From: Diaprepes abbreviatus
Lineage: Eukaryota > Arthropoda > Insecta > Coleoptera > Curculionidae
NCBI GenBank assembly: GCA_034092305.1
Contig: JASJET010000038.1
Location: forward strand, 1,564,001-1,628,000
Length of the DNA: 64,000 bases
Direction: 5' to 3'
Part shown: piece after piece, positions 11,651-23,700 of the stretch
How positions within the stretch are numbered: the stretch's first letter is position 1
How the letters are laid out: each line of letters opens with the position of its first letter
Notes under the pieces: generated by a model
Told to the model about the DNA's origin: nothing
Database searches by the model: none
Seen by the model: the letters and a program-made list of their open reading frames with translations, nothing else
Position numbers and translations under genes: made by a program

Positions 11651-14600
11651 ACTCTATATAAATAAATATCAAAAAACAAAGATCTGCTAACAAAAATTTT
11701 TACTTAACTCAAAGTTAATAGAATAAATATTAATTAGTTTGCCTCTCAACTTTTTTTCGTTTTATTTTGTATCTCGTTGCTTTTTCAAAAAGAAAATATG
11801 GTCTATGAATATTCTTTACACATTTTGTTTAAGATCTAAATTGCTGTTGATTAATATGATTTCTTGCCAAGAATAAAAATATACCTGAGGACCTAATAAT
11901 ATCATTATAATAATTTAATTTAAAAAAAAATGTGTTACTGACCTCGAGGAAAAAGAGCAAATAATGGCAAATATTCCAATTTTTAGGCAAATTATATTAA
12001 TATTTTAATTTATCGAGTCCATGGGGTAAGAGATATATACTCTTCTTGAGACTTGTTGTTCAAAATAAAAATGTGCCTTAAAAGTCCAAACTCATTGGAT
12101 ATCTGTCAAATCACTTTGCGCTTGCGCGATTTGCATTCGATAGTTATTAGGGTATCTTGCCTTGCATAATCTAATACTATAGTCAGAATATTCGAGCTTA
12201 TTATTAATTCGACCCTGCCATATTTCTTTCTGGTTTTATTGTTAGTTTTTTTTTTCATTTTTATTTAATCTGTCTTCAATTTTCTTTAAGAGATAAAGGT
12301 GCATATATGCAGTCTTATGTATTCTGCAAACTTTTGTAAAGCTTTTCTTGATTTTTTTTATTAAGGTGGTGTACGACCAGTTTCGAACTATTTCTACTGT
12401 TACTGTCTAAAATTATGTCGACATGATGGAGCCGATTACAGAGGCACACCAACCAAAATTGTGCGGTGGCCACATATGTGCAAAGCAGAGACAAAGCTTG
12501 GTATTAAAAATTAAAAATTCAGTAAGAATTAAATAAACCTATTTATTGCCGTGTCTAAAAAATTGACGTTTCGGTGAAATCTCATTTACAATTTTCAAAG
12601 CTCACTGCACGGCGTCTGTGGGCGAACTGATGCCTGCGACTCGGGTATGTATCGCCTAAGGTCTCGTCTTCCTCTTTTTCCTGTGATACGTTGATAATGG
12701 GTACTGTTGGCAAAAAGTCTGAAGATAAATTTGACTTGATTTGAAGATAAATTTGAGCTGGATTAATTTGAAAATCTGATGTATTGTCCTGTCACGAAAA
12801 TGGCCCTCTCTACCAGGATTTGCTGCTATGCTTGCTAGATGAGGATATCTTGGTACTTCTGGTTCTAGGTTAATCGAGTCCAGATTAAACCATATGCTAC
12901 TATTTTTGCTATCGCGTGAAAAACATTCTGCCATGAATGAGTTTGATTGATACACATTTATTTTCAGTTATGATTGGAGTTATTTGTGGTACTTCAGGTA
13001 CTAGAGTTTGAGGCGAAGTCCCACCAATACCTCCTGATCGGACTAGAAACTCCAGCCACTTCACGTTTCTTCTCGCTTCACCGGAATTTGTGAATGTTTG
13101 AGCCATTACACTTAAATTTGGAAAAGAAAATTTATTAGTTGTTAAATTTAAAACAAGAGGTTTTCAGCGATGCATCTAGGAAGTCAGCTATGCTCTAGAT
13201 GAATGAAAATGTCTGGATCTTATCTATACTTTTTATGGCCAATTATGTCAGCAGTGATATCTAATTTTGTCTGATTTCCGTGTTTTTTGTTAACTCTTCC
13301 AATATTTTTCGCACGTATCTATCTATTATCTACCTACTCTATATCAAATATAACTGATTACGAACGCTAATGAATGATTAATCAGAAATTATAACTTTCG
13401 CAAGTCGAATTTTTTAGTTCAAATTTCGAAGCTTAAACACGCCCTCAAAACCGAAATAATTTGTTTTTAATGTCCTGAGTTAAAAATCCAATTTGAACGC
13501 TAATTTTACGAGAAATAAAAATTTGCATTCAAGCAGTTTTTCTGCTTTTAACGTGTTAAACTTTTGTCGATCGTGACGTGAGTTAGGTTGATAATATCTG
13601 AGTAAGATATATAAGTCTCATGTTTTTAAGAATGTCTTTTTTCGTTTAATAATCGCGAAATCTGAATGTCTTTTTCAGTTTTGGGTATGGAAACTCAGTT
13701 ATGTTATGGAAACTAAGTGATCTGACAATCCTTTAGTTATGAAATTACCTGGAGACTTCGTAAGCAGATGCTCACTTTGTTTTATAAATATTATATTTAT
13801 TCGGAAATACATGATGAGATTTTCGAAATTAGTTTGCCTTTCGTTTAACGGGGTGCAACTGTTAGACTACTCAGAGAACGTCAAACTAATTTCACAACCG
13901 TGTTATAGGAGAACGTTCCAAATTTGCGCCTAACCAATATTTTCGTCAGTTTATGATAAATCTAGAAGTTCTCGAAGTGCTACGCTGCCTTCAATAAGAT
14001 CGGTGTCGATCTATAAAGTAAGTAATGTCCAGCTCGAACTTGAGAAATGAATAATACAGGGAATCCAAGAATGCAAATTTCCTACGATGAGAAATGAATT
14101 TTGGCCAAGTAAAGATCGAATCGATTAAAGAAAAGAAGACACCAAAACGAAGTGTGAAGGTAGTCCCGGATTCCTACCGGCTAAAACCCCCCCTAGACTT
14201 AAGGTCCCCACGATCTACTTCGGTTGACTATAGTGAAGCTATAACCTGCAGAAGCGCACTGTGAGTGTCCCATTGGTTTTCGGGCTGAAGCCTTGTAAAC
14301 CTCCGGTCACCACGCATTGGTGTTTCTGCCCCAGGTGCCGTTGCATTACGTAAGGTTGGCTTTTAATTTATAGACGAAATTGCGCCACGCCTAAAAATCA
14401 AGAATAAATTAATACTTTCGGTCTATTTTTGTGCAAATTTTGAAGAGTGGTTTCGCTGTAGCCTGATGTTAGCACCTTGTAAAAATGGTTTTAAATGATG
14501 AAAAGGTAATTATTTTTGATGATATTGTAAATGATGAAAACGTACATTTACAATATGCGGCCGGTTTCGTGTGTTAGAAATGCGTTCTGGCCAATCAGGT

Positions 14601-16455
14601 TGCGAGTTTTGCTGCATGTTATCGGCAATCCAGTCGATGGGTGTTTCCAAATATCATTTTTTTTTCTATGACAAAAATTTTAATACATTAAATGTATATT
14701 CAATTTAAAATAATACTTTCTGATTTTGTTAAAAATTTATATTATTTCAGTACCCTTAAAAATTTATAGTAAATATTAAGTTTTTTTTTATAAAACGTTT
14801 TTTTTTTCCTTAAATTTTTTATAGAAGATTTTACAAATCATAGACATATTTGTTAAACCTAATTACTTATTGACTTTCTAATGTCTTGGAAACAACCTTT
14901 TCACGTATACCACAGGTGTTCCATTGTTAGAAGCACTTGTAATTAATTTTTGTTTACAAAAATTCTTTGTTCTGTACGGCGAACAACACGATAAGATTAT
15001 TAAGTTTATTTATTAAGTAATGTGAAATCGATTGATAAAATTTCAAGAATTGCACCTGCAAAAGACAGAAAAGATTTCGAAAATTTAATTTGTATTAGGG
15101 TTAGAACTTTAGGTATAATTAAGTATTAATAATTTCAATAGGTTTAATTTCTCTTACTCTAGTCTTCGGTTTTCAACGCTCCTTTCAAAGTGTCAATGAG
15201 CTCAGAAAAGATACGAAAAAATTATTTAAACTCACGTTTGCCATTTGTCACTGTTTATTTATATTTAAAAGTTGTCATGTCTTGACCGACTAGCCCAAAC
15301 TATTAAAAATAGAAATAAGAAATTATGGAAAAAGTTATTTTACCTTTGAATTAAGTTGAGTTTCAAAAATCGCAAAAAGTACCTATTTTATTCATAGTTG
15401 TGGACGACATCAAATTGAATAACCAAAGATTCTTTAATTCTGAGAATTCACGAAATACTATTTTTGAATGAAATTGTACCAAAGATTGTTATAGCAGAGT
15501 TAGCTATAATAATCTTTGATTATACCAAACCAAAGATTATAATTAGCTATAATGATATTTGACTAAACAAATACTTAGTCAGTTGAAGTAAGTAAATCCG
15601 CAACTTGAATTTTAAGAAATTAATTTTAGATTCGTAATTTAGGTCCTAATACTGATATTAAAAGAACTATATATAAATATCCTGTGGGTTCTCCTAGGCG
15701 ATGAAGCGACATGGCCGCACCAATTTTTTTTATATGTATCTTGATCTGTTAATTACAAATATGACAGAAGGATTTCCGAAAAATGACCAGGAAATTTATT
15801 ATAAACAAAAAAATTCTTAATAATTAGAAAAATTGTTTTTTTTTGTGAAATAAAAAATATTTTCGTATTTCTCTGCCGATTCTAAGCAAAAAAGGGTCAC
15901 TTGCGATTTTTCCGCCCTACACATAAATTTGAAAAATGGCATTTTTATCTATTTTCAACAGGATTAACTCCCTAATAAATAAATGTTTTTAAATTCTGCT
16001 TCCAGTAATAGATAGTAAGTCATAGTCAAGAACTACAAGTTGGGATTAATCACAATGCTAATATGCAAGGAAAATAAAATAACTTTTCCAAATACATAGA
16101 CTGTGAAACTGTTTATTGTGAATAATTTCGTACCGCTACGGGGTATATTCGGACGTTCGTTTGTACTGTGTAAGATTCGGCATCAAGTTTGGCGGGTATT
16201 ATTCTGCCGATATTTTACGACATGGGGATTTTAAGTAGACAGTTGTTTTCTATGCATTTTGCTTTCGGTTCGTTGCAATTCCACTGATGAGACTATTAAG
16301 TGATCGAAACTAGTATGGAGAGAGAACCAGAGTGGAATTCGCAGAGAATATACTGTCTGTCCCTTTCTTAACGGTCGTAAGGAGAATTCACATTTGTTTC
16401 GTCAGAAAAATTTGGGTTATCTCGGCGAATATTTGTCGTAGAATCTTTATTTTTT

Positions 16456-16458
<3 letters not shown>
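11651..16458. other. Long intergenic stretch without recognised gene
   Basis: No convincing coding sequence was seen. A less AT-rich block at about 14160-14345 contains TAGTCCCGGATTCCTACC and may be the reverse complement of a non-LTR element's 5' end; this is weak. A block around 12540-12620 contains ACGTTTCGGTGAAATCTC, which recalls Penelope-like termini. Short minus-strand ORFs at 12656-13106 lack motifs. An imperfect inverted repeat of CCAAAGATTATAA-type words lies near 15480-15550. Confidence 0.4.
16266..16372. repeat. Dispersed copy of the foldback-arm repeat
   Basis: The sequence CGGTTCG..CCACTGA..GA..TTAAG.GATCGAAAC..GTATGGAGAGAG matches the right arm of the inverted repeat at 53841-53950. 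It is a single arm here with no partner nearby. Confidence 0.5.
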
Positions 16459-16527
<69 letters not shown>

Positions 16528-16528
16528 T
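16459..16528. repeat. (TA)n microsatellite
   Basis: About 70 bases of alternating A and T, with one register break near 16520. It abuts the LTR scrap that follows. Confidence 0.95.
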
Positions 16529-16600
16529 CTTCCGGATGGCCGATCTTTATAAAAACTTTATTATTTTATTTAACATGGGCGATTGGACCCCCTTAAAGTG
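16529..16600. mobile_element. Gypsy LTR end fragment
   Basis: TTCCGGATGGCCGATCTT directly follows the TA tract. It closely matches TTCCGGACGGCCGATCTT at the outer edge of the gypsy LTR at 27559, which also follows a TA tract. The similarity fades within about 70 bases, so this is a scrap or a diverged relative. Confidence 0.5.
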
Positions 16601-16709
16601 TGGCTAGTAGGGCTTTAAATATTTATCACGTAAAGCCCTATGTTCCTCGTTAATAGAAATGCACTGCATATAGCTACAACATAGAAGAAATAATAATTAC
16701 TGTACTTAC

Positions 16710-16896
16710 CAACAATTAAAATCTACTTCATCTCCTCCAAGATGAATGTATTGATCTTTAAAGACATGTCTTACTTCGGTAAATATTTCCTTTAGAAAAA
16801 TGTAAGTGGAATTTTTACTGGGATCCATAGGACCATAGCTATCTTCATATTCGCAAATTAGTTCTGGGTGTGATAAACCCCATGATCGGGTATGTC
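16710..16896 (-). pseudogene. Orphan GH20 catalytic exon (exon 6 paralog)
   Basis: The 187-base open exon has a TTTTAG acceptor and a GTAAGTA donor, and the same phases as exon 6 of B and C. It encodes GHTRSWG, GPMDP, then IHLGGDEVDF with the catalytic Asp-Glu pair, and ends with a split Trp codon. About 44 of 63 residues match gene B exon 6. Relative to B and C it lacks four codons in the variable loop. No exons 1-5 or 7-9 were found between the end of gene B and the start of gene A. It may be a relic of a lost tandem copy or a still-used exon; no disabling mutation is visible. Confidence 0.8.
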
Positions 16897-16954
16897 CTAA
16901 AATTAATGGAACATATTGTTACGAAGGGCTGGGAGAACCTTTTTAATGCGCCCT

Positions 16955-16956
<2 letters not shown>

Positions 16957-17017
<61 letters not shown>
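16957..17017. repeat. (TA)n microsatellite
   Basis: About 60 bases of TA repeats lie just upstream of the orphan exon (relative to its strand). Confidence 0.95.
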
Positions 17018-17020
<3 letters not shown>

Positions 17021-17232
17021 GTCGTATTATTCAACATCTTACCGCCATCCTCCGGTCAGATTTAACTTCAAATAAGAGATCCGAACATAAATAAGTACGA
17101 CGACGGACGGGTGTCTGGGAAGGCGTCAGTCGGAATCCCACTGACGAGTCCTACGACTGGCACCGGGACGAAACACCCAAAGAATTTTTCTACGAAGCGC
17201 AAATTAGAGCCGCCAGGGGCCGGCCTAACTGC

Positions 17233-17235
<3 letters not shown>
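17018..17235. other. GC-richer segment between two TA tracts
   Basis: This 218-base block has clearly higher GC than its surroundings and is bounded on both sides by long TA tracts. It shows CGTCGTATTA and ACGACGACGGACGGG words but no recognisable ORF family. It may be a transposon fragment inserted into, or bringing along, TA repeats. Confidence 0.45.

Positions 17236-17329
<94 letters not shown>
17236..17329. repeat. (TA)n microsatellite
   Basis: About 94 bases of uninterrupted TA repeats. Confidence 0.95.
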
Positions 17330-17330
<1 letters not shown>

Positions 17331-20300
17331 CCTTAGATAGTTAAAAATTATAATCTAAAAAGAGAAAATAACGATCTAAGTATAGGCAATAATGAGTAAT
17401 GTAAAAAAGTTAAGCTTAGTCAAGAATCCATATTAATGCCATTTTCAACGAAGCGCTCTAATCCAACAAATGTATTATTTGCGAGAAAATATCGTAGAAA
17501 AAAAACATAACTCTCTGTCTCTGCCTCAGAATGAAAGACACATGCTGAAAAATTATATACAGCTTCCCGATTATTTGAAGATCACATTTACAACAAAAGT
17601 GTTTTTAATTTTTTATTAGAAAGTTTATTAACGTTTAAAATCAAGCTCAATGATTTATATTACACATGCAAAATAGTTATAGTAACGGCAATACAAAAAT
17701 GGTTTTAACTGAAGTTTCTTGTGCTATCGTATGGTTTATTTTATGATTAGATGCTTATAATTAATAAATAAAAACAGATGCATATTAAAACGGTGTTATG
17801 TTTTTATTTTTCCCTATTTCAAATTCACATAAAAATAATAATTTTTACGCTTACCTCCTCCATCATTTGTGTTTTGTTTTTTTTTTTTTGGGAACATATT
17901 TATGAATGAAAGTAAACGTTGGCAGTATATTTGTTTTTATTGGAATTGGGTTCACAACTATGTTATTATAGTCAATAGTAATAGTTATGACAGTCCTTGT
18001 CCTTATGTTGACCTCGTAAGATTCCCTCCTTGTACCTAAAATATAGAAAAGTATTAGTTTATACATAGTGGCTTGATATATAATTCTGAGACCGAAAGAA
18101 AGTTTTAATTTAAATTGTATTTTGGGTTCAATTTGAACAATAACAAACTGTAAAGTTAGATCTGACTCGACCTTCCTTACAAGAGAGTTTTGCCTCAATA
18201 AAGCCCCTTTCTTTTTAACCTGTATACATTTTTGGAACATACCACAATTTCCTTAGTAAATCATATAATTCTTGAAATAATTTTAAAATTTGGTATTTTT
18301 TTCTTTCCATTATTTTAAAGGCTTGCTAGTCACTTGTCATGGTGTTGAATTAAAGATTCCTGTATCTTTTCCCGCCATTTCGTGAGTCGTTTTTCTGGGG
18401 AGAAGAAAAAAAATAATTAGTTTTGATAAGAACCACATTTTCCTGCAGAGTTGCACTAATATTTCGGGTCCCAGACCAAATTTTAGAGTATAGGGTTACT
18501 TGGTACCTTTAAAGTGAAATACTGATATAAATTTGGTCAGTTCTGGGAATAACCTGATATCCAGTTTTCTTCATTTTTTTTTCTTTACCACCAAAAAGCA
18601 ACTTAACAATACTTGCTTTCTTTTTTTACCTTCTTCCTTTTTCTCACTCTTTTTCTTCTACTCAGTATTTCCTTCTTTTTCTCTGCTGTTTTGCCCCATT
18701 TTGCTTAACATCGAGTTTTTTTACTGATTCCTCTATGGTACCTGCTTCGTATGCTGTATGAACAAGACCCCATAGTGGTATCAAGTGATCCTGAGCCTAC
18801 CAAGGTCTACTTCAACGTCAGGACGTCAGAAAACCTCCGTTAATCAGGTTTTATGTGTCTGTGTCGTCTCAGGGAATCATAGACTTTAACCCGCCTTCTG
18901 TACAGCCTATAAATTTAAAGCCATTGTGTGTTTCTTTTCTTTTGTATATATAATTAATTAATGATCAGTGTACTTACCTCTATAAGATCTATTATATTTC
19001 CTCATATGATACAATTAATCAAATCTCGCAACCATATGCAGTTGATATCATTCACGTATGTAAAGGACACATTTGTTAACTATAGTCAACAGGCCTATTT
19101 ACACGGGTAAAGTGCACTCAATATTTTTACATTATGCATATATTTATTAGTTAAATTATATCATTTTTTTTATTTGGTCTCAGACCAAAATAACTGTTTA
19201 GAGTATAATCATTTGTTTTATTAGATTGATCATTGTAAATTTAAATTGTCAAAACCACCTGGTTGAACAGCTGACCCAGGCATATTCTTTTTAACAGAGA
19301 AGCGCTAGGCCACTCTGGACACTTGGTTACATTTACACCGTAAAAGGTATATATGAATACTTGTTTTTGTATTTTTTTTGGGTGTTTTCTTGGCTTCGAA
19401 TTCGGTTTCCTGTTTTGTTTTAGTGTTAGACCGGTCTCTACCTTGACTACTAGGGCACCAAAACAGGTGGTGCATTTACCACGACCACTCTCTGTCTCTT
19501 TTGGAGGTAGCCCGACGAGCCCTAAAAGGCAGAGACCATTCTAGAGCCACCTGATAAAATAAAAAAAATAAAGTAGACTAACAGATGCAATAAATTCTTT
19601 ATTTATTTAACAAAACTTATTTATTTACAACAATTTATCATTTATTCATTTACAACAAATTGCTTTCTCTATCTCTCTGATCTCTATAATTTTTTTCATC
19701 ATTTAGCAACGGTCAGCGTAAGCTATAATGGATTATGTGCACTAGACGAGCGCCTAAAAGTATACTTCTACTTCCTTTCATACATGGCGGTGAATATGTT
19801 ATATTTGATGAAACGTTAATTATAGGGTTAAAAAGCAATAAAATTATTACATTTTCGCATTACGATTAAACCCAGCTCGTAGTTCTTGACTTGAACTATC
19901 AATTACGAGGCGCAGACTTTGAAAATATTTATTTAAAAACAAGTTATTAATGTTGAAAAATAGTAAAAAATGCCGATTTTTAATTTAGAAACTATGCAAG
20001 AGACACCCTTTGCTTATAATCGGCCGAAGAATCCGGAAATATTTTTCATTTGACTTAAAAAAAGAAATTTTTTTATTTAATATTTTTCGGAAATTCACCC
20101 TCGATGTTCGTAATTAGAGACTGGGCTCCCCCAACTAATCTTCACTAATTAGGAAGAATTATTTTCTTCAATTCAAATATTCTCACTACACTGGATTACT
20201 GTTAACATTATTGATAACTTGCATGATATAATTAATTATATCTGACGTATTTGCGTTAACGCTGTTAAAGTAAGGGTATTTCATAGGAATGGGATTCAAT

Positions 20301-20527
20301 AAAATTTCATTGATCATCTTTTTTAAATTACCCGGGGTCTTGAGTGCGAGAGAAGCCGTGATTTGTAACTGCTAGTAACTAATATGAAGAAAACTTCATT
20401 TAGGGTAAAAAATTCATATTAAATATAGTAAATGTATTACTAAATGGTATTATAATATTATGGAAGAATAAAAAATACCTATTAAAAATTGCAATTAATT
20501 TATATTTAATTAAATTTACTTTTCAAT
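17330..20527. other. Intergenic downstream of gene B, no gene recognised
   Basis: No coding family was seen. There is pyrimidine-rich low-complexity sequence near 18560-18720. Moderately GC-rich islands at about 18720-18920 and 19420-19550 look like transposon debris but could not be assigned. Confidence 0.4.
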
Positions 20528-20751
20528 TTATAAACAAAAACCAGCAGCATTAGGTGGTTGTGCAGGTATTCCTCTTCGATTCATTCGGCAAGTCTGCTCC
20601 TCCAGTCTCTTTGCAGTTTCCTCATAATCAAAATCGTCTGTAACGTTAACATAAGCTGACCATAGTTTTTCTGCTGGTGCTGACGCTCTTGGCCAGATAC
20701 GTTGAACTACATTGTATTCGTTCACGAGCTCAGCCCACATGCAGGCTTCAC
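20528..20751 (-). CDS. Gene B exon 9 (C-terminus and stop)
   Basis: The 224-base exon encodes GGEACMWAE, RIWPRASAPAEKLWS, the C-terminal RMNRRGIPAQPP segment and ends GFCL-TAA. The Trp and Glu of MWAE match the substrate-binding Trp460 and Glu462 of human HEXA. The acceptor is TTTTAG. The length equals gene C exon 9. Confidence 0.93.
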
Positions 20752-23700
20752 CTAAAATATATTAAAATATTTATGAATTTGAGAATAATTATTTAATTTT
20801 AAAAATATTTCAATTCAAAATAATAATTATTCCAGCAAAAACAAACATATAAAAAACGAGATAAATCTCAGATGGGTCTAACTCATTGAGAATCTTTGTA
20901 TGTATCTACATCTTAAGTTAAATCATATTATGCAGGTTAACGATGTAACTATGAAATCACATTAAGTTATAGCATAAAGCAGTGGTTCCTAACTTTTTTT
21001 TAATCGCGACCCTTCCTCGATATTTTAAAAATTTTCGCGGCTCCTTTTTTCATCCGCCATGTTTGATCAATAAAGCTGAAATAAAGGGTGTGAAAAAATA
21101 TATTTTAGCACTTAACAAAAGTGATGATTTTTTATTAAGTATTAATGATTAAAGTGATGGTTGAGCTTGTATCTGCTTAACACGTTTTATAATTATTGAT
21201 TGAGTTTTTGCCAAGGTCAATCTCTTGTCTTCTTGAACATCCAGCAGATTCCTGGCTGAAAATCTAATTTCGCCGAGATAAGTAGAAGCAAATGGCACTA
21301 ACATGAACTAACCTTAACTAACATTAAAAAAGAAAGCATGGAACCTTTCAAATGGCGCATAGTACACCAAAATTGAGGTAACGATTAAATTCTGAAATGT
21401 ATCACGCGCTGAGGAGTCATTTTAGCAGCATCAAAAATTGATACCGCTCTTCATTGGGAATGTCTGCAACAACCAAAGAAACATGCGTAAAGTATAGGTT
21501 TCGTATTAATGCAGCTTATTGTTCAGAGAATTCCTCGAAAAAACGTTAAATTTCAGATTCAAGGATGGTTTCCAATTCCTGCCCTTAGATTATCTACAAT
21601 TCTCGTCTCAGATTCTTCAGTTTAGATGCAAAAGTATTCAAGCATGACAAAGTTCGCAAGATTTACTTTCCTGCGCCAAATTTGCAGCTATGTTACGAAT
21701 ACCTGGGTATTATTTCTTCAGTGAATAATGAGCTAATTTAAGATATCAGAAAAATAAACTACGTTTTTAATTCAGGTCTCATTGTTAAAACGTGGCATAA
21801 ATTCACGTTTTCTTTTCATTTCTAATAATATTTCTGTTTCGTTATCCAAGTGTTTGAGACTTAATCAACACTTCCATTTGATAACCAATGAATAGTATTG
21901 TAGAAAATAACTTCGTGATCAGAGTTGATATTTTGCAAAATCCCTTGAACAGACGTGTATTAAGAGCACTAGATTTTATATAATTGGTAAGTATGATCAA
22001 AGAGTCCAGTACGTCTCACAAATACTTTGGAAGAATCTTGGTAGCAATGGCAAATCGGTTAAACTGAAAGTCCGACCTCGATCCAAGCATAGTTGGTACT
22101 ACACCGGCCACAGTGCATACAAGTTTGTCCACTGGAAGTTCATTGTTTGAGGGTAATTCGAAGAATGAACTTATCTTCTCTATGTCGTCTTTATCTTCAT
22201 AGTAGTTCTAGTGCACTAGAAAATAGAAACTTTTCTTTGATTCCTCCGAGGGAATATATCTCACTAAAACAAGTAACTAACATTGATATGCTCGTCAAGT
22301 TGAAAAGAAAAGACATGAGATACCTTTATTTCAGATAAGATTTATTCTATTACGTCTTTGGGCATGTCCGATATGGGTCTCTAAATTGTGTTGTTAGACA
22401 AGGATGTATTCTTCTTCTTATTCAGCCATTTACTGTCCACATAAGCCTTTCTTTATTTCTTCTATATATGCCTATTTTGTTGTGCCTTTCTTTGACAGTT
22501 CCCATCAGCTATCTGCATTATATCATCTTCCATCGTAGTGGGGTTCTGCCTACACTTGCTTTGATTCCATTGGTCGCCATCGGGTGATTTTTTTTTCAGC
22601 ATTCGTCTGACTGTCTAGCAATATGCCCCGCCCATTGCCATTGTATTGCCGCAATCTTCGCAATGATATCTTGAATACCAGTCATCTGACGTATTTTTTC
22701 ATGGCAAATTTTGTCTTTTACTGATATGCCAAGCATATACCTCTCCATGGCTCTCTGCGTTACTCTCATTTTTTTGGGTTTATTTGTGTTAAGAGAACTA
22801 TTTCGAAACCATATCTTGACACTGGCAGTATGCAGGCATCGAAAATCTTCCGCTTAAATTCATGGGAATGGACATTTTTCAAAAGGTGCCCAATACAGTT
22901 GCATTCTTCTAGTAATTTTCCTAGATTTGTTTTTCTTCCCGATTGATATTATTATGTTATTTACATATATTGATGCATATTCTGGTGTCATTATTTTTGT
23001 TTTTGTGTGTCTATTTTGAGTCCCACCTTATCCAACGCCTGATGCAGTTGTTGAAGCATCAGTTCGATCGTCTGTATGTCTTCTGACATTAAAACGATAT
23101 CGTCTGCGAATCGAGGGTGATTCAAATATGTCCCATCGACCTTGATCCCTTTTTTCTCTCATGGAAGCCTCTTAAAAATGTCCTCAAGTATGAATGTGAA
23201 TAATTTCGGTGAGATGGTATCTTCGTGGCGTACACCCCGTTTAACCTTGATGGAATTTGTTTTAACTTCGTCATCGAGTTTTATGTGAAGGGAGATGTTT
23301 CGATAAATATTCTCGATGAGTGATGTGTGCTTTGAATTAATTCTGGTATTTTCACGGATATAATCAGATGACAAATTTCAATGTTTTGGGAATGCGATAA
23401 AAGCTAGATAAATTGGTATATCGGTTTCTGATGTTTTTTCTATGATCCAATTTTCTATAGCCATTTCGAAAGCCGATCTGCTCTACGAGTTCATAGAACA
23501 TTGTTTTAAACACTAGATAATGAACATTAAATTGAAGAATCAGTTTTTTACTGGAGTACTAATATTTAGAAATAGTATTCTCACCTCCTAAAATCAATTT
23601 AGCCTGTTCAGGTGTTCCACCAAATTCAGTTGGTTCACATTTATAGTATACCTGCCAATTACCATAAGTACTGAGATGATCAAGATACCAACAGGAAGAA

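Noticed and set aside
12656..13106. Two minus-strand ORFs of 65-99 codons
   Set aside because: No motif; possible Penelope-like terminus nearby, but evidence was too weak to name a gene.
16870..17344. Open frames encoding long Ile-Tyr runs, also at 27403-27648 and 55314-55511
   Set aside because: They are translations of (TA)n microsatellites and have no coding meaning.
17863..18240. 125-codon minus-strand ORF
   Set aside because: Low-complexity ends and no recognisable domain; no splice or neighbour support.
18533..18727. Phe/Ser-rich ORF
   Set aside because: It is a translation of a pyrimidine-rich low-complexity tract.
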